Below the pieces are notes generated by a model. The model saw nothing but the letters and a program-made list of their open reading frames with translations, was not told the DNA's origin and searched no databases. This document shows positions 27,038 to 36,838 of a stretch of DNA of 64,000 nucleotides, in pieces. This DNA comes from Acidimicrobiaceae bacterium RAAP-2 (GTDB taxonomy: Bacteria > Actinomycetota > Acidimicrobiia > Acidimicrobiales > RAAP-2), in assembly GCA_001443545.1 (NCBI GenBank), contig LMAD01000002.1:73406-137405 (forward strand). The letters are read 5' to 3'. Position 1 is the first letter of the stretch, and every line of letters starts with the position of its first letter. The position numbers and the translations under genes are program-made.

Positions 27038-30000
27038 ATGGATGCTCGTGCACCGGCCGTCGTGGCCGTCGTCGTTACCACCGGTCCGGGACCCGGTCTG
27101 GAGGCGACGCTGACGTCGTTGGTCGCCCAGGACTACGCCGAACTCAGCATCCTGGTCGTCGCCAACGGCGACAACGAACACGTCTCGGCTCGAGTCTCGG
27201 CGGTCGCGCCCAATGCCTTCGTCCGTCTACTCGCCGACAACCGCGGCTTCGCCGCCTCGTGCAATGACGCCGTCCTCGCGGTGGAGGGAGCCACGTTCTT
27301 CCTCTTCTGTCACGACGACGTCCGTCTCGACCCCGACGCGGTCCACCGTCTCGTCGAGGCGGCCTTCCGTTTGAACGCCGGTGTGTTGACGCCAAAAGTG
27401 GTCGCGTACGACGACCCGATGACGCTGTTGCACGTCGGACAGGCGTGCGACCGGTTCGGCGTCGTCCAAGAGCGCGTTGATCCGGGCGAGATCGACCACG
27501 GTCAGCAGGATCTCGAACGAGACGTGTTCGTGGCTCCCGGCGGGGTCACGCTGATTCGAGCCGATCTCTTCGTGACGCTCCAGGGCTTCGATCCACTGAT
27601 CCCCGCGCTCGGCGAGGACCTGGACTTCTGCTGGCGAGCCCAGCTCGCCGGTGCGCGCATCGTCGTCGTACCGGCCGCTCGAGTCGCCCACCGCCAGACG
27701 GTGGCGAGCGGGGAGCGACCGGTCACGGCGATCGGGACGCGCAAGGCGAGCCGCCAGGACCTGCAGCGGCGACACCGCTTGCTGGTCGTTGCGACCGGTT
27801 GGGGCCGATGGACGACGGTGAGTACCGTCGTCATGCTGTTGGCGTTGGACGCCGTCGAGTTCGTCGTCGCCATTGTGGGTCGCGACGGCGATCGTGCGGG
27901 GGCCATCCTCGGGTCGTGGCGGTGGCTGTTCAATAACCGTCGCCGGGTGCGAGAGCGCCGACGACAGCGACACGTCTTCACCGTGCTCACCGATGACGAA
28001 CTCCGGCGTCTCCAGGTCGGGGGAGCCACCCGGCTCCGACGATTCGTCGCCACGTTATTGCGCGACGGGTTGGATCGCGCCCGTGGCATCCTGCCCCCCG
28101 AGGAGGTGGTCGTCGAGGAGGACCTCGACGCCGGCGTGGGCTTCGCCGCGGCCTTCGCTGAGGTGGACGCCTTCGACGACATCCCCGAACGGGCCGACTA
28201 CGCCCAACGACGACGCCCTTCGCGGTTCCTTACCAGCTTCCGCGCCCAAGCCTTTACCCTCGCGCTGTTACTGGTGCTCTGGTTGATTGGCTCACGCAAC
28301 CTGGTCGCCACGCACCTGCCGCTCGTGGGCCGTCTCGCCCCCCTGGACTCGTGGTGGTCGACCTGGCGGCACTTCTTTGCCTCGTGGTCGCCCAACGGGC
28401 TGGGGTCCGGATCGCCCGGGATGCCGGGCTACGGCGTGATCGGATTCGTGGGGACCTTCGTGCTCGGACGCATGGGGATTCTGCCACGACTCGCCCTGAT
28501 TTTCGCGGTGCCGATGGGCGCCTTTGGCGTCGGTCGGCTGTTGCGAGGTCGCGTCTCCAACCGTGCGAGGTTGGTCGCGGTGCTGGCGTACGTGGCCGCA
28601 CCCATCGGATTGAACATGATCGGTCAAGGTCGCGTCGACGTTCTCGTGGTCACGGCCGGTCTGCCCTTCGTGGTGCGACGGCTCTTCGAACTGCTCGCCG
28701 TGCCCGGGTTCCGAGACACGCCGTACCCCGCCGCGGTGCCCTTCGGCCGCCGCGGGTGGCCGGCGACTCGGACCGGTCAGCGGACGGTCGTGGTGATGGA
28801 GACGGCGGTGCTGAGCGCCATGGCACCGGCCACGGTGATCGCCGTAATTCTGATCGTCCTCGGGGTCGTGGTGGCGCGCTGGTTCGAACCCGACCCCGGA
28901 CGGGTTCGCCCGTGGCGGCTCCTGGGTGCCGTCTTGGGCGGCGTGGCCGTCTTCCTGGCGCCGATGACGGTGGACGTCGCTCTCGCCGGTCGCCGGGCGC
29001 TCGAAGTGTTCGGTCTCGCGCGCGGCCCCTGGTCGGCGCCGTCACTCGCGTTACTGGCCCGCGGCGCCGACGGCGGCTTCGGCGCCACGTGGTGGGGCTG
29101 GCTCCTGCCCGGCGCCGCGCTGATCGGGCTCGTGCTGACTCGAGGTGACCGACGCGTGATCGCCGGCAAGTTCGCGACCATCGCCACCCTGTCGTTGGTG
29201 CTCTCGACGCTGGTGGCTCGCCACTGGCTCGGGTCGTTCGCCCCGGACCTAGACGTGCTCCTAACGCTGTACGCGGTCGCGATCGCCGGTCTCATCGGCC
29301 TTGGCGTGGCCGCGCTCGAAGGGGACCTGCGCCAAGCCGGCTTCGGTTGGCGTCAGAGCGCTGCCGCGTTCTTCGTCGCGGCCCTGACCCTGTCGTCACT
29401 GCCACTCCTAGGTGATTTTAGTAGTGGGCGATTCAACCTGCCGGTAACGAGTGTCGCGGAGTCCATGAGTACCGTCGTGCCGTTGAACTCCAGCGGCTAT
29501 CGGATCTTGTGGCTCGGTGACCCGTCGGTTCTGCCGATCGCGGGTTGGCCGGTGGCCCCCGGTCTGGCCGCGGCCACGTCCATGAACGGGCTGCCCGGTG
29601 GCGCGACGCTCTTCACGCCACCGGACTCCGGGACGACCGACGTCCTGCTGGAAGCGATCAGTCTGGCCCTCCACGGGCGAACCGTTCACGTGGGCTCGCT
29701 CTTGGCCCAGGCCGGTATCGCGACGGTCATCGTGATGGACGCGTCGGCCCCGCAGTTTGCCGGTGTCCAAGAGGTGCCGATCCGATCGGTGCCGGGCACC
29801 CTCGCGGCGGCGCTGGCGCGACAGACCGATCTTTCGCTCCAGTTGCAGTCGCAGTCGGTCTCGATCTACCGCAACGCCGCGTTTTACGGTCTCGTGGCGC
29901 AATCGTCGGCGACGTCGAGTACCGGTTGGGCGCCGTTGAGCGGCACGACGTTCGGTGTTGGATCGGTGTCATCGGGCACGACGGTCGTGGCGGGACTGGC

Positions 30001-30274
30001 TCCGGCGAGTGCGTTCGCGCTCAACGCGAATGGGGTCGCCACGACCCGGCGGACGTCGTTCGGCTGGGCGCCGACCTATCAGATCAACAGCTACCACGGA
30101 CCGGTCACCGCCCAGCTCGTCCTGCACCAGTTCCCGCTCAATGGCCTCCTCGCGCTCTTCACCCTCGGGCTATGGGGCGTCGTGTGGCTGGGATTCGGTT
30201 CGGTCGAGCGACTCGAATGGCTGTTCGTGCGCCGGCGTCGGGTGGTTCGAGTCGTGAGCGAGGATCGTCCGTGA
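27038..30274 (+). CDS. GT2 glycosyltransferase fused to a polytopic membrane domain
   Basis: This is a 1078-residue two-part protein. Residues 1-250 are a GT2 domain: VAVVVTTGPGPGLEATL, LLADNRGFAASCNDAV, an FCHDDVRLDPD DxD-like site, and FDPLIPALGEDLDFCWRAQLAGA, the acceptor motif of rhamnosyl/galactofuranosyl-type GT2 enzymes. A basic linker follows (about 280-400), then at least ten membrane segments (about 405-800) in a GT-C-like arrangement, an extracytoplasmic domain of about 230 residues, and a final membrane anchor near 1040. Similar fusions are found in actinobacterial envelope loci. The ATG at 27038 is used; TTG 27035 lies seven bases after TAGCCT. The stop overlaps the DUF5719 gene. 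Confidence 0.85.
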   Translation: MDARAPAVVAVVVTTGPGPGLEATLTSLVAQDYAELSILVVANGDNEHVSARVSAVAPNAFVRLLADNRGFAASCNDAVLAVEGATFFLFCHDDVRLDPDAVHRLVEAAFRLNAGVLTPKVVAYDDPMTLLHVGQACDRFGVVQERVDPGEIDHGQQDLERDVFVAPGGVTLIRADLFVTLQGFDPLIPALGEDLDFCWRAQLAGARIVVVPAARVAHRQTVASGERPVTAIGTRKASRQDLQRRHRLLVVATGWGRWTTVSTVVMLLALDAVEFVVAIVGRDGDRAGAILGSWRWLFNNRRRVRERRRQRHVFTVLTDDELRRLQVGGATRLRRFVATLLRDGLDRARGILPPEEVVVEEDLDAGVGFAAAFAEVDAFDDIPERADYAQRRRPSRFLTSFRAQAFTLALLLVLWLIGSRNLVATHLPLVGRLAPLDSWWSTWRHFFASWSPNGLGSGSPGMPGYGVIGFVGTFVLGRMGILPRLALIFAVPMGAFGVGRLLRGRVSNRARLVAVLAYVAAPIGLNMIGQGRVDVLVVTAGLPFVVRRLFELLAVPGFRDTPYPAAVPFGRRGWPATRTGQRTVVVMETAVLSAMAPATVIAVILIVLGVVVARWFEPDPGRVRPWRLLGAVLGGVAVFLAPMTVDVALAGRRALEVFGLARGPWSAPSLALLARGADGGFGATWWGWLLPGAALIGLVLTRGDRRVIAGKFATIATLSLVLSTLVARHWLGSFAPDLDVLLTLYAVAIAGLIGLGVAALEGDLRQAGFGWRQSAAAFFVAALTLSSLPLLGDFSSGRFNLPVTSVAESMSTVVPLNSSGYRILWLGDPSVLPIAGWPVAPGLAAATSMNGLPGGATLFTPPDSGTTDVLLEAISLALHGRTVHVGSLLAQAGIATVIVMDASAPQFAGVQEVPIRSVPGTLAAALARQTDLSLQLQSQSVSIYRNAAFYGLVAQSSATSSTGWAPLSGTTFGVGSVSSGTTVVAGLAPASAFALNANGVATTRRTSFGWAPTYQINSYHGPVTAQLVLHQFPLNGLLALFTLGLWGVVWLGFGSVERLEWLFVRRRRVVRVVSEDRP

Positions 30275-31599
30275 GACGCCGACCCCTGGTGCTCGTTTTG
30301 GCGATCGTCATCGCGGCCACGGGCGTGGCGACGAGTCTCGTGCACGCGTCCAATCCGTCGGTCGATGCGGGGAGCTTCGCGACCGGGTCGATTGAATCGA
30401 CCGCGCTCTACTGCACGGGACTGGGTGCTTCAGGCTCACCGGCCGGGCGCGTCGTCGTGCTCAATACCGCCGACCACGCGCGAACGCTGGACGTTCGGAT
30501 CGATACCGATACCGGCACGTCCACGACGCGGCGCATCGAACTGCCCGCGCACGCTTCGACGTCGGTGACCCCACCAGCGGGGGGTCACTGGTACGGCGTG
30601 AGCACGGTGGTGAATGGTCGAGGCGTGGTCGCCGAGGAGTTAAACGCCGCCGGGACGGCGCAGACGCCGTGTCTCGACGCCGGGACGACTGACTGGTACG
30701 CCAACGGCTTGGCCACGACGGTCGGCTCGAAGTCCTACCTCGTGATCTACAACCCGTCGTCGACTGCGGCGGTCGTGAACATCACCGCCGAAACCCCGTC
30801 GGGGTTCGTAGCGCCCGCTCCATTGCAGGGCGTGGCGATCGCCGCGCACGACGTCGTCGCCTTGGACCTGGGCACGCGCATCGTCGATGAGGCCAACGTG
30901 GGGGTGCACGTTCGGGTCCTGCGCAGCGCGGTGGTGGTCACCGCGGTCCAACAGTCTGGTTCGGTGACGTCCTTCGACCCCGGAACGCCCGACCTCGCAC
31001 TGTCCTCCTGGTTCCCGCGCGTGACCACGGTCGCCGACTCGTTGGCGCGCATACTCATCGCGAACCCGTCAAGCAGTCCGGCCACGGTCACCGCGTCGGT
31101 CGGTCTCGCACCCTTCGTCGTGCCGGCCCAAGCGGTCACGGTCGCGCCGTTCTCCACCGGTTCCATCAACATCACACCCAACTCGGCCATTCCAGCGCAC
31201 GGCTACGCCACCGTTCGACTCCGTTCCTCGGTGGCCGTTTCGGCGAGCCTGGCGACGGGGACGTCGGGCGGCGTCTCGCTCTCGGTGCCCGACGCACCAT
31301 CCAGTCTCTTCCTCGTCAACGACTTCGCCGGGCGCGGATTTGACGCGTTGACGGTGTCCAACACCGGTTCGAGGTCACTACCCGTGACCGTGACAATGCT
31401 GGGGTCGATCTCGACGAGTCGGACCCTCACAATCGCACCGGGGGCAACGGTGGACCTGCGCGGTCGCGGGGGCCTGCCGACGACCTTCCACGGGCGGACG
31501 CTCTTGATAGCGGCGACCCGTCCCAATCTGATCGTTGCGACGACCCTCCCCACGACACCACCGGGAATCGTGGTCGTGTCGCCTTTAGACGGCGGGTAG
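30271..31599 (+). CDS. secreted DUF5719-like protein
   Basis: This is an exported protein of 442 residues, resembling the DUF5719 family that accompanies GT2/membrane fusion genes in actinobacteria. It has a signal peptide (about residues 5-26), then repeated beta-rich, Val/Thr/Ser-rich modules with phrases such as VVVLNTADHARTLDVRI, LVIYNPSSTAAVVNI and ILIANPSSSPATVT, each looking like an Ig-like or jelly-roll strand set. Two cysteines flank the first module. There is no catalytic motif. Its GTG overlaps the stop of the fusion glycosyltransferase (GTGA), so the two act together, possibly in assembling or anchoring a surface glycan. The function is unknown. Confidence 0.75.
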   Translation: MRRRPLVLVLAIVIAATGVATSLVHASNPSVDAGSFATGSIESTALYCTGLGASGSPAGRVVVLNTADHARTLDVRIDTDTGTSTTRRIELPAHASTSVTPPAGGHWYGVSTVVNGRGVVAEELNAAGTAQTPCLDAGTTDWYANGLATTVGSKSYLVIYNPSSTAAVVNITAETPSGFVAPAPLQGVAIAAHDVVALDLGTRIVDEANVGVHVRVLRSAVVVTAVQQSGSVTSFDPGTPDLALSSWFPRVTTVADSLARILIANPSSSPATVTASVGLAPFVVPAQAVTVAPFSTGSINITPNSAIPAHGYATVRLRSSVAVSASLATGTSGGVSLSVPDAPSSLFLVNDFAGRGFDALTVSNTGSRSLPVTVTMLGSISTSRTLTIAPGATVDLRGRGGLPTTFHGRTLLIAATRPNLIVATTLPTTPPGIVVVSPLDGG

Positions 31600-33594
31600 C
31601 GTCGGCGCCTGCCAGGGCGGTGTGGTGACCTCGGACGACACCGTCACGGGCGCCTCCGCCGATGGCGTAGACGAACGACCGACGCCGACGAGCGAGCTCA
31701 CGGTCTTGGTGCCGCGCGGGTGCACGGGCTCGCCGTGGGCCTCGTCGATGAGTCGCGCGGCTTCTTCCCCGTCGATGGTTTCGTGCTCGAGCAGGGCGCG
31801 GGTGAGGGCTTCGAGTCCCCGCCGGTGCAACGTCAGGACCTCGATGGCCCGTGACTCTTGCTCGCGCAAGATGCGCTCGACCTCGTCGTCGATCATCTGC
31901 GAAGTGTGGTCGGAGTAGTCACGCGTGTGCATGAGGTCCTCACCGAGGAAGACCTGATTGTTCGAGCCCCACGCCATCGGTCCGATCTCCTTGGACATAC
32001 CCCACTCACGGACCATGCGCCGCGCGAGATCGGTATTGCGCTGGAGGTCGTCGGCGGCGCCGGTGGACAGGTCGCCGTAAACGAGTAACTCGGCGACTCG
32101 TCCGCCCATCCGCATGCACAACGAGTCTTCGAGGTGTTGACGGGCCATGATGTGACGGTCTTCTTCGGGCAGCGTCATCGTCACGCCGAGGGCCATACCA
32201 CGCGGAATGATGGTGATCTTGTGGAGCGGATCGGACTTCTCGAGCACGTACGCGAGCAGGGCGTGGCCGCTCTCGTGGAACGCGATTCGTTCGCGCTCGT
32301 CGTCGTGCAGGATCATGGTGTCTCGCTCTTGGCCCATCATCACCCGGTCGCGGGCGGATTCGAAGTCTTCCATGCCAATCGTGGCCGAGTGGCGGCGTAC
32401 CGCGTGCAGGGCCGATTCGTTGACGAGGTTCGCCAAGTCCGCACCGCTCATGCCCGGTGTGCCGCGAGCCACCATGTGCAGGTCCACGCTCGCGTCGAGG
32501 GGTTTGTTCTTGGAGTGAACCTGGAGAATCGGGAGCCGTTCTTCCAGGTCGGGGAGGGGGACGACGATCTGACGGTCGAAGCGACCCGGTCGCAGCAGGG
32601 CGGGGTCCAAGACGTCCGGACGGTTCGTGGCGGCGATGACGACGACGCCCTCGGTCGGGTCGAACCCGTCCATCTCGCTCAACATCTGGTTCAGCGTCTG
32701 TTCGCGCTCGTCGTGGCCGCCGCCGACGCCAGCGCCGCGCTTGCGTCCAATGGAGTCGATCTCGTCGATGAACACGATGGCGGGCGATTGCTTGCGCGCG
32801 GTGTTGAACAGGTCGCGGACCCGACTCGCGCCGACACCCACGAACATCTCCATGAAGTCCGATCCCGACACGGAGAAGAACGGGACCCCGGCCTCACCGG
32901 CGACCGCTCGGGCGAGCATCGTCTTGCCCGTTCCCGGAGGGCCAACGAGTAACAGCCCCTTGGGAATCAACGCGCCGATGTCGCGGAAGCGGGTGGGGTT
33001 CTTCAAGAAGTCGACGACCTCACTGATCTCTTGTTTCACTCCGAGGTAACCGGCGACGTCGGAGAACGTGATCTTGGGCTTGTCCTGATTGAACTGCTTG
33101 GCCTTGGAACGACCGACGGACATCATGCCGTTCATCTGGCCCTTGGCTTGGCGCCCGGCGTAGATCATGAATAGTGCGAAAATCAAGATCCAGATCAAGT
33201 AGGGCAGGAACGTCGAAGCGAAACTCGAGGGATTACTGAAGGTCACGTTCACGCTGTTGGAACGGAGGGTGTCGATCTCGCTCGAAATCGCGGGGGCCGG
33301 TCCGTTCGTGGTGTAGTTCGTGCCGTCGGCGAGTTGGCCCGAAATCACGCCGTTGGCGTTGTCCACGGTGGCCGAGACGACCTTCTGGTTATGGACGTCG
33401 GCCAGGAGGCTCGAGTACGAAATCGTGCGCACGTTCTTGCTCTGGAAGAGCGACGGGATGAAGAGAATACCGACGACGACGAAGGCGACGATGGCAATGG
33501 TGATGATCCGCCGCCGCGATTCGGGCGCCATTGGTCGCTCGCCCGACGGCAACAGTTTCTTTAAGCCGGGCTTCTCATTGGGTGGTGTGCTCAC
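31585..33594 (-). CDS. ftsH: ATP-dependent zinc metalloprotease FtsH
   Basis: FtsH is a membrane-anchored AAA+ protease that degrades membrane and regulatory proteins. Length 669 residues. Membrane segments lie at about 29-48 and 128-146 with an extracytoplasmic domain between. The AAA module has Walker A GPPGTGKT at 218-225, Walker B VFIDEID at 274-280 and the second region of homology ending RPGRFDRQI. The zinc site HESGH is at 440-444, and the third ligand Asp is in the GAADDLQ region (about 514). The GTG at 33594 is preceded at six bases by TAGATT, so a leaderless message is likely. The 3' end overlaps the convergent DUF5719-like gene by 15 bases. Confidence 0.97.
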   Translation of the reverse strand: MSTPPNEKPGLKKLLPSGERPMAPESRRRIITIAIVAFVVVGILFIPSLFQSKNVRTISYSSLLADVHNQKVVSATVDNANGVISGQLADGTNYTTNGPAPAISSEIDTLRSNSVNVTFSNPSSFASTFLPYLIWILIFALFMIYAGRQAKGQMNGMMSVGRSKAKQFNQDKPKITFSDVAGYLGVKQEISEVVDFLKNPTRFRDIGALIPKGLLLVGPPGTGKTMLARAVAGEAGVPFFSVSGSDFMEMFVGVGASRVRDLFNTARKQSPAIVFIDEIDSIGRKRGAGVGGGHDEREQTLNQMLSEMDGFDPTEGVVVIAATNRPDVLDPALLRPGRFDRQIVVPLPDLEERLPILQVHSKNKPLDASVDLHMVARGTPGMSGADLANLVNESALHAVRRHSATIGMEDFESARDRVMMGQERDTMILHDDERERIAFHESGHALLAYVLEKSDPLHKITIIPRGMALGVTMTLPEEDRHIMARQHLEDSLCMRMGGRVAELLVYGDLSTGAADDLQRNTDLARRMVREWGMSKEIGPMAWGSNNQVFLGEDLMHTRDYSDHTSQMIDDEVERILREQESRAIEVLTLHRRGLEALTRALLEHETIDGEEAARLIDEAHGEPVHPRGTKTVSSLVGVGRSSTPSAEAPVTVSSEVTTPPWQAPTLPAV

Positions 33595-33600
33595 CGTCCC

Positions 33601-33606
33601 AATCTA
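33601..33606 (-). promoter_or_regulatory. -10 box of a likely leaderless ftsH transcript
   Basis: TAGATT on the minus strand lies six bases before the ftsH GTG with no ribosome-binding site. The divergent CPBP gene begins 76 bases away on the other strand. Confidence 0.5.
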
Positions 33607-33670
33607 GAGGCCGCCGTGCGACATCGGGCTCGCACCGCTCGAAACCAACGAAGGATTAGCGTAAGGACCT

Positions 33671-34411
33671 GTGGAGAACGTGGACGAGATCGACGAATCG
33701 CCGCGGCCCGGTGCCGTCCTCGTCGCCGCGCTGGTCGGATTCATCGTGGGCGAGCTCTTGGCCGCCGCGTTCGTCGGCACGGCGGCGAACCTCACGCACT
33801 TTCCGGGCGGTCTCTCGGGCATCGCCGCCGCCCGCCAAGATCCCTGGTGGGCGAGCTCGCTCAGTCTGGCCGGTCTGTGGTCGGGCTTCGCCGTGGCCAT
33901 CATCGCCGCCGCTCGCGTGGGTGGTCTTCGACCGTGGCCCCACCAGTGGCGCTTCACCGTGGGTGACCTCTGGTACCTCGCACTGGGCATCGTCGCCCAG
34001 TTCGTCGTCGCGATCGCGTACTGGCCCTGGCACCTGCGCCACCTCAACGCACCGGTCGACAAACTGTTCGGCGCGACGCACGGCGCCGGGTTCCTCCTAC
34101 TCGTCGTCCTGACGACCTTCGGGGCCCCCGTCGTCGAAGAGTGGTTCTTTCGTGGCGTGGTGTTCCGCGCGTTGGTGGCGTTGGGACCGACGCGCTCGCC
34201 CCGTCTCGCCCTGGCGTTCGGGGTCGTCGCGAGCGCCCTCATCTTCGCGTCGGTTCACGGTGAGGCGCGACAGTTCGCCGGACTGGCGGGACTCGGCGCC
34301 GTGCTCGCGCTCGTGGCGTGGCGAACGAAGCGCTTGCTACCGAGCGTGCTCACGCACGTGGCGTTCAACGCCGTGGCCATGACCTCAGTAATCGCCCATC
34401 GGGTTCATTGA
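33671..34411 (+). CDS. CPBP-family intramembrane metalloprotease
   Basis: This is a polytopic CAAX-protease/bacteriocin-processing (Abi) family protein of 246 residues with about six membrane segments. The catalytic signature is present: the glutamate pair in PVVEEWFFRG (EExxxR), a later FASVHG histidine, and a His-Asn region in LTHVAFNAVA. Bacterial members are mostly uncharacterised and may process membrane peptides. The GTG start has AAGGA upstream and a TAGCGT eight bases away. It is divergent from ftsH, another membrane protease, and its stop overlaps the ATG of the next membrane protein (ATTGATG), so the two are co-translated. Confidence 0.85.
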   Translation: MENVDEIDESPRPGAVLVAALVGFIVGELLAAAFVGTAANLTHFPGGLSGIAAARQDPWWASSLSLAGLWSGFAVAIIAAARVGGLRPWPHQWRFTVGDLWYLALGIVAQFVVAIAYWPWHLRHLNAPVDKLFGATHGAGFLLLVVLTTFGAPVVEEWFFRGVVFRALVALGPTRSPRLALAFGVVASALIFASVHGEARQFAGLAGLGAVLALVAWRTKRLLPSVLTHVAFNAVAMTSVIAHRVH

Positions 34412-36837
34412 TGCGGCGGCTCTCCCCGGGTGCGTGGCTCGACCTTGTGGTCATCGCGACGGTGATTGCGGTCACGGTATGGTCGCTGCACCCCAGTCTC
34501 GTCTTCTCGACCAGCACGCTCACCGGCGGCGACACCGGTGCGCACCTCGCCCTACCGGCGTACCTGCGAAGCATCGGGAACCCCTTCGACTTGACGCCGT
34601 GGTACCCGGGCTGGTTCGCGGGCATGCCGGCCTACACCTACTACTTCATACTCCCTGACCTGTTAGCGACCCTGGCGAGTTACGTCATCAACGCGGCCAT
34701 CGCCTTCAAGATCGCCACCATTCTCGGTTCGGTGCTGATGCCGGTCGGGGCCTACCTCCTCGGACGACTCACGCGCGCGCCACGTCCGATCCCGGCGGCG
34801 CTGGCCGCCGCGACACTGCCGTTCCTCTTCGACGCATCCTTCACGATCGACGGGGGCAATCTCTTCTCGACCATGGCGGGTGAGTACGCGTTCTCGCTGT
34901 CGTTGGCGCTCGCGCTCGTGACGATCGGCCTCTTCGCCCGTGGGATGCGCACCGGTACGGGGTACTGGAAGGCCGCCGTCGGCCTCTCACTGACGCTCTT
35001 CGCGCACGTGCTGCCGTTCTTCTTCGTCGTCGGTTCGGTCGGTGTGATGCTCGTCTTCGAGGTCCTGGCTCGTCGTGGCTGGGGCGACCCACGCGATCCC
35101 GTCGTTCCCGGCGACGCCGCTCGCCCACTGCGCTTCGCGCTCGGGGCCGGTCTCTTGACGGCGGGACTGACCGCGTGGTGGCTGTTGCCGTTCGGGTTCA
35201 GTCAACAGCTTACGAATTCGATGGGCTACACCAACGACAACGTGTCGAATCTGCACGCCATTTTCACCACGCTCGGCTGGTACACGTCGACCGGTGGCGC
35301 CGCGGGGGACCGGTGGGTCATCGCAATGGCGGCGCTGGCCATCGTGCTGGCCTTCGTCGTGCGCGATCGTCTCGGTATGGTTCTCGCTTCGCTCACGGTG
35401 GTGACGCTCGCGGCGTTCGTCCTCGATCCCCAGGGCGTTATCTGGAACGAGCGACTCGTGCCGTTCTGGTTCATCGCGATCCACCTGAGCGCGGGCTGGT
35501 TGGTCGGCTACCCGTTGGCGCGCTGGTCCGAGCACGTTCGCCTCTACGACGTCCACCCGGCGGCGCCGTCCGACGGCGATCCACCCGAGGGGTCCGTCGA
35601 GCAGGCGTCGCTGTATCCCGACTCCGAGGTCATCACCGGCGATCTGGCGTCGACGTCGGGAGCTGCGCCCCGCGCCGGGTACGTCCGAGTCGAGCCGCGC
35701 GATCCGGAGGTGGTTCGGGCGCACCGGTATGAACGGGCCCTGTACGCCACGGGGCTCGTCGGTCTGCTCGGGCTGATCTCGACGGTTCCGGGCCTGGTGC
35801 CCGCCTCGGCCACGGCGCTGGGTCTCTCGACGAGCGGTAACCAGGTCTCGAGTTGGGCCCAGTGGAACTACTCGGGGTACCAGGGCAAGCCCGCGTGGCC
35901 GGAGTACCACGACCTGATGACGACGATGGCGCGCGTCGGCTCGCGATACGGGTGCGGTCGGGCCATGTGGGAGTACGCGCCGAGCGAAAACCGCTTCGGG
36001 ACCACGATGGCGCTGATGCTCTTGCCGTACTGGACGAACAACTGCATTGACTCAATGGAGGGACTCTTCTTCGAGTCCTCCGCGACGACGCCCTATCACT
36101 TCCTCGACCAGGCCGAACTCAGCAGTCAGCCGAGCAACCCCCAGGTCGGCCTGCCCTACGGACCGCTCAACGTGGCCGAAGGCGTCTCGCACCTGCAGAT
36201 GCTCGGTGTTCGCTACTACATCGCGTTCTCGCCCCTGGCCGTCGCCGAGGCCAACGGTGATCGTCAATTGCGTTTCGTGGCCCAAACCAAGGCGTGGCCC
36301 GCGCCCGGGGTGCGGTGGCGGATCTACCTCGTTCGTTCGAGCCCCCTCGTCCAGGGTCTCGCCAACACCCCGAACGTCGTGAGTGGCCTGGCGAGTCGTA
36401 CGGCCTGGCTCGCGGCCAATACGGCGTGGTGGCTCGATCCGGCGCGCTGGCCGGTCCTCGCGGCGGCGAGCGGCCCGACCTCGTGGCCGAGGGTGCCGTC
36501 GATCCGCGCGCTTCGAGCGACGGGGCACGTGGCGAGTGAATCCGTGACCCACGTGGAGGTCGGCCTCCAGCGAGTCTCGTTCCACGTGAGCCGCGTGGGT
36601 GTTCCGACGCTCGTCAAGATCTCGTACTACCCACGGTGGCACGCGACCGGAGCCACCGGCCCGTTTCGAGTGAGTCCCAACTTCATGGTGGTCGTTCCCA
36701 CGGCGCACGACGTCGTGCTGACCTACGGTTCGACCCCGGCCGTGAGCGTCGGCAACCTCCTCACCGACCTCACGGTCGGACTCGGTGTCGCCGTGGCGTG
36801 GCGCGCGCGCAGGAGGCGTCGCCGAGCCCGGCGGTAG
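34411..36837 (+). CDS. large polytopic membrane protein (GT-C-like, PTPS-related family type)
   Basis: This is an 808-residue integral membrane protein. An N-terminal membrane segment is followed by a GGDTGAHLALP loop, whose Asp and His resemble the first-loop acidic site of GT-C glycosyltransferases. About ten more membrane segments continue to about 490, and a large soluble domain (about 500-780) contains YYIAFSPLAVAEA and a YPRWHATGATGP strand like the C-terminal domain of YfhO proteins. The last membrane segment is near 790. The assignment to the 6-pyruvoyl-tetrahydropterin synthase-related membrane family (PF10131) is from memory of its pattern. It is probably a glycosyltransferase using a lipid-linked sugar. 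The stop lies one base before the hexomutase ATG. Confidence 0.7.
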   Translation: MRRLSPGAWLDLVVIATVIAVTVWSLHPSLVFSTSTLTGGDTGAHLALPAYLRSIGNPFDLTPWYPGWFAGMPAYTYYFILPDLLATLASYVINAAIAFKIATILGSVLMPVGAYLLGRLTRAPRPIPAALAAATLPFLFDASFTIDGGNLFSTMAGEYAFSLSLALALVTIGLFARGMRTGTGYWKAAVGLSLTLFAHVLPFFFVVGSVGVMLVFEVLARRGWGDPRDPVVPGDAARPLRFALGAGLLTAGLTAWWLLPFGFSQQLTNSMGYTNDNVSNLHAIFTTLGWYTSTGGAAGDRWVIAMAALAIVLAFVVRDRLGMVLASLTVVTLAAFVLDPQGVIWNERLVPFWFIAIHLSAGWLVGYPLARWSEHVRLYDVHPAAPSDGDPPEGSVEQASLYPDSEVITGDLASTSGAAPRAGYVRVEPRDPEVVRAHRYERALYATGLVGLLGLISTVPGLVPASATALGLSTSGNQVSSWAQWNYSGYQGKPAWPEYHDLMTTMARVGSRYGCGRAMWEYAPSENRFGTTMALMLLPYWTNNCIDSMEGLFFESSATTPYHFLDQAELSSQPSNPQVGLPYGPLNVAEGVSHLQMLGVRYYIAFSPLAVAEANGDRQLRFVAQTKAWPAPGVRWRIYLVRSSPLVQGLANTPNVVSGLASRTAWLAANTAWWLDPARWPVLAAASGPTSWPRVPSIRALRATGHVASESVTHVEVGLQRVSFHVSRVGVPTLVKISYYPRWHATGATGPFRVSPNFMVVVPTAHDVVLTYGSTPAVSVGNLLTDLTVGLGVAVAWRARRRRRRARR

Positions 36838-36838
36838 C

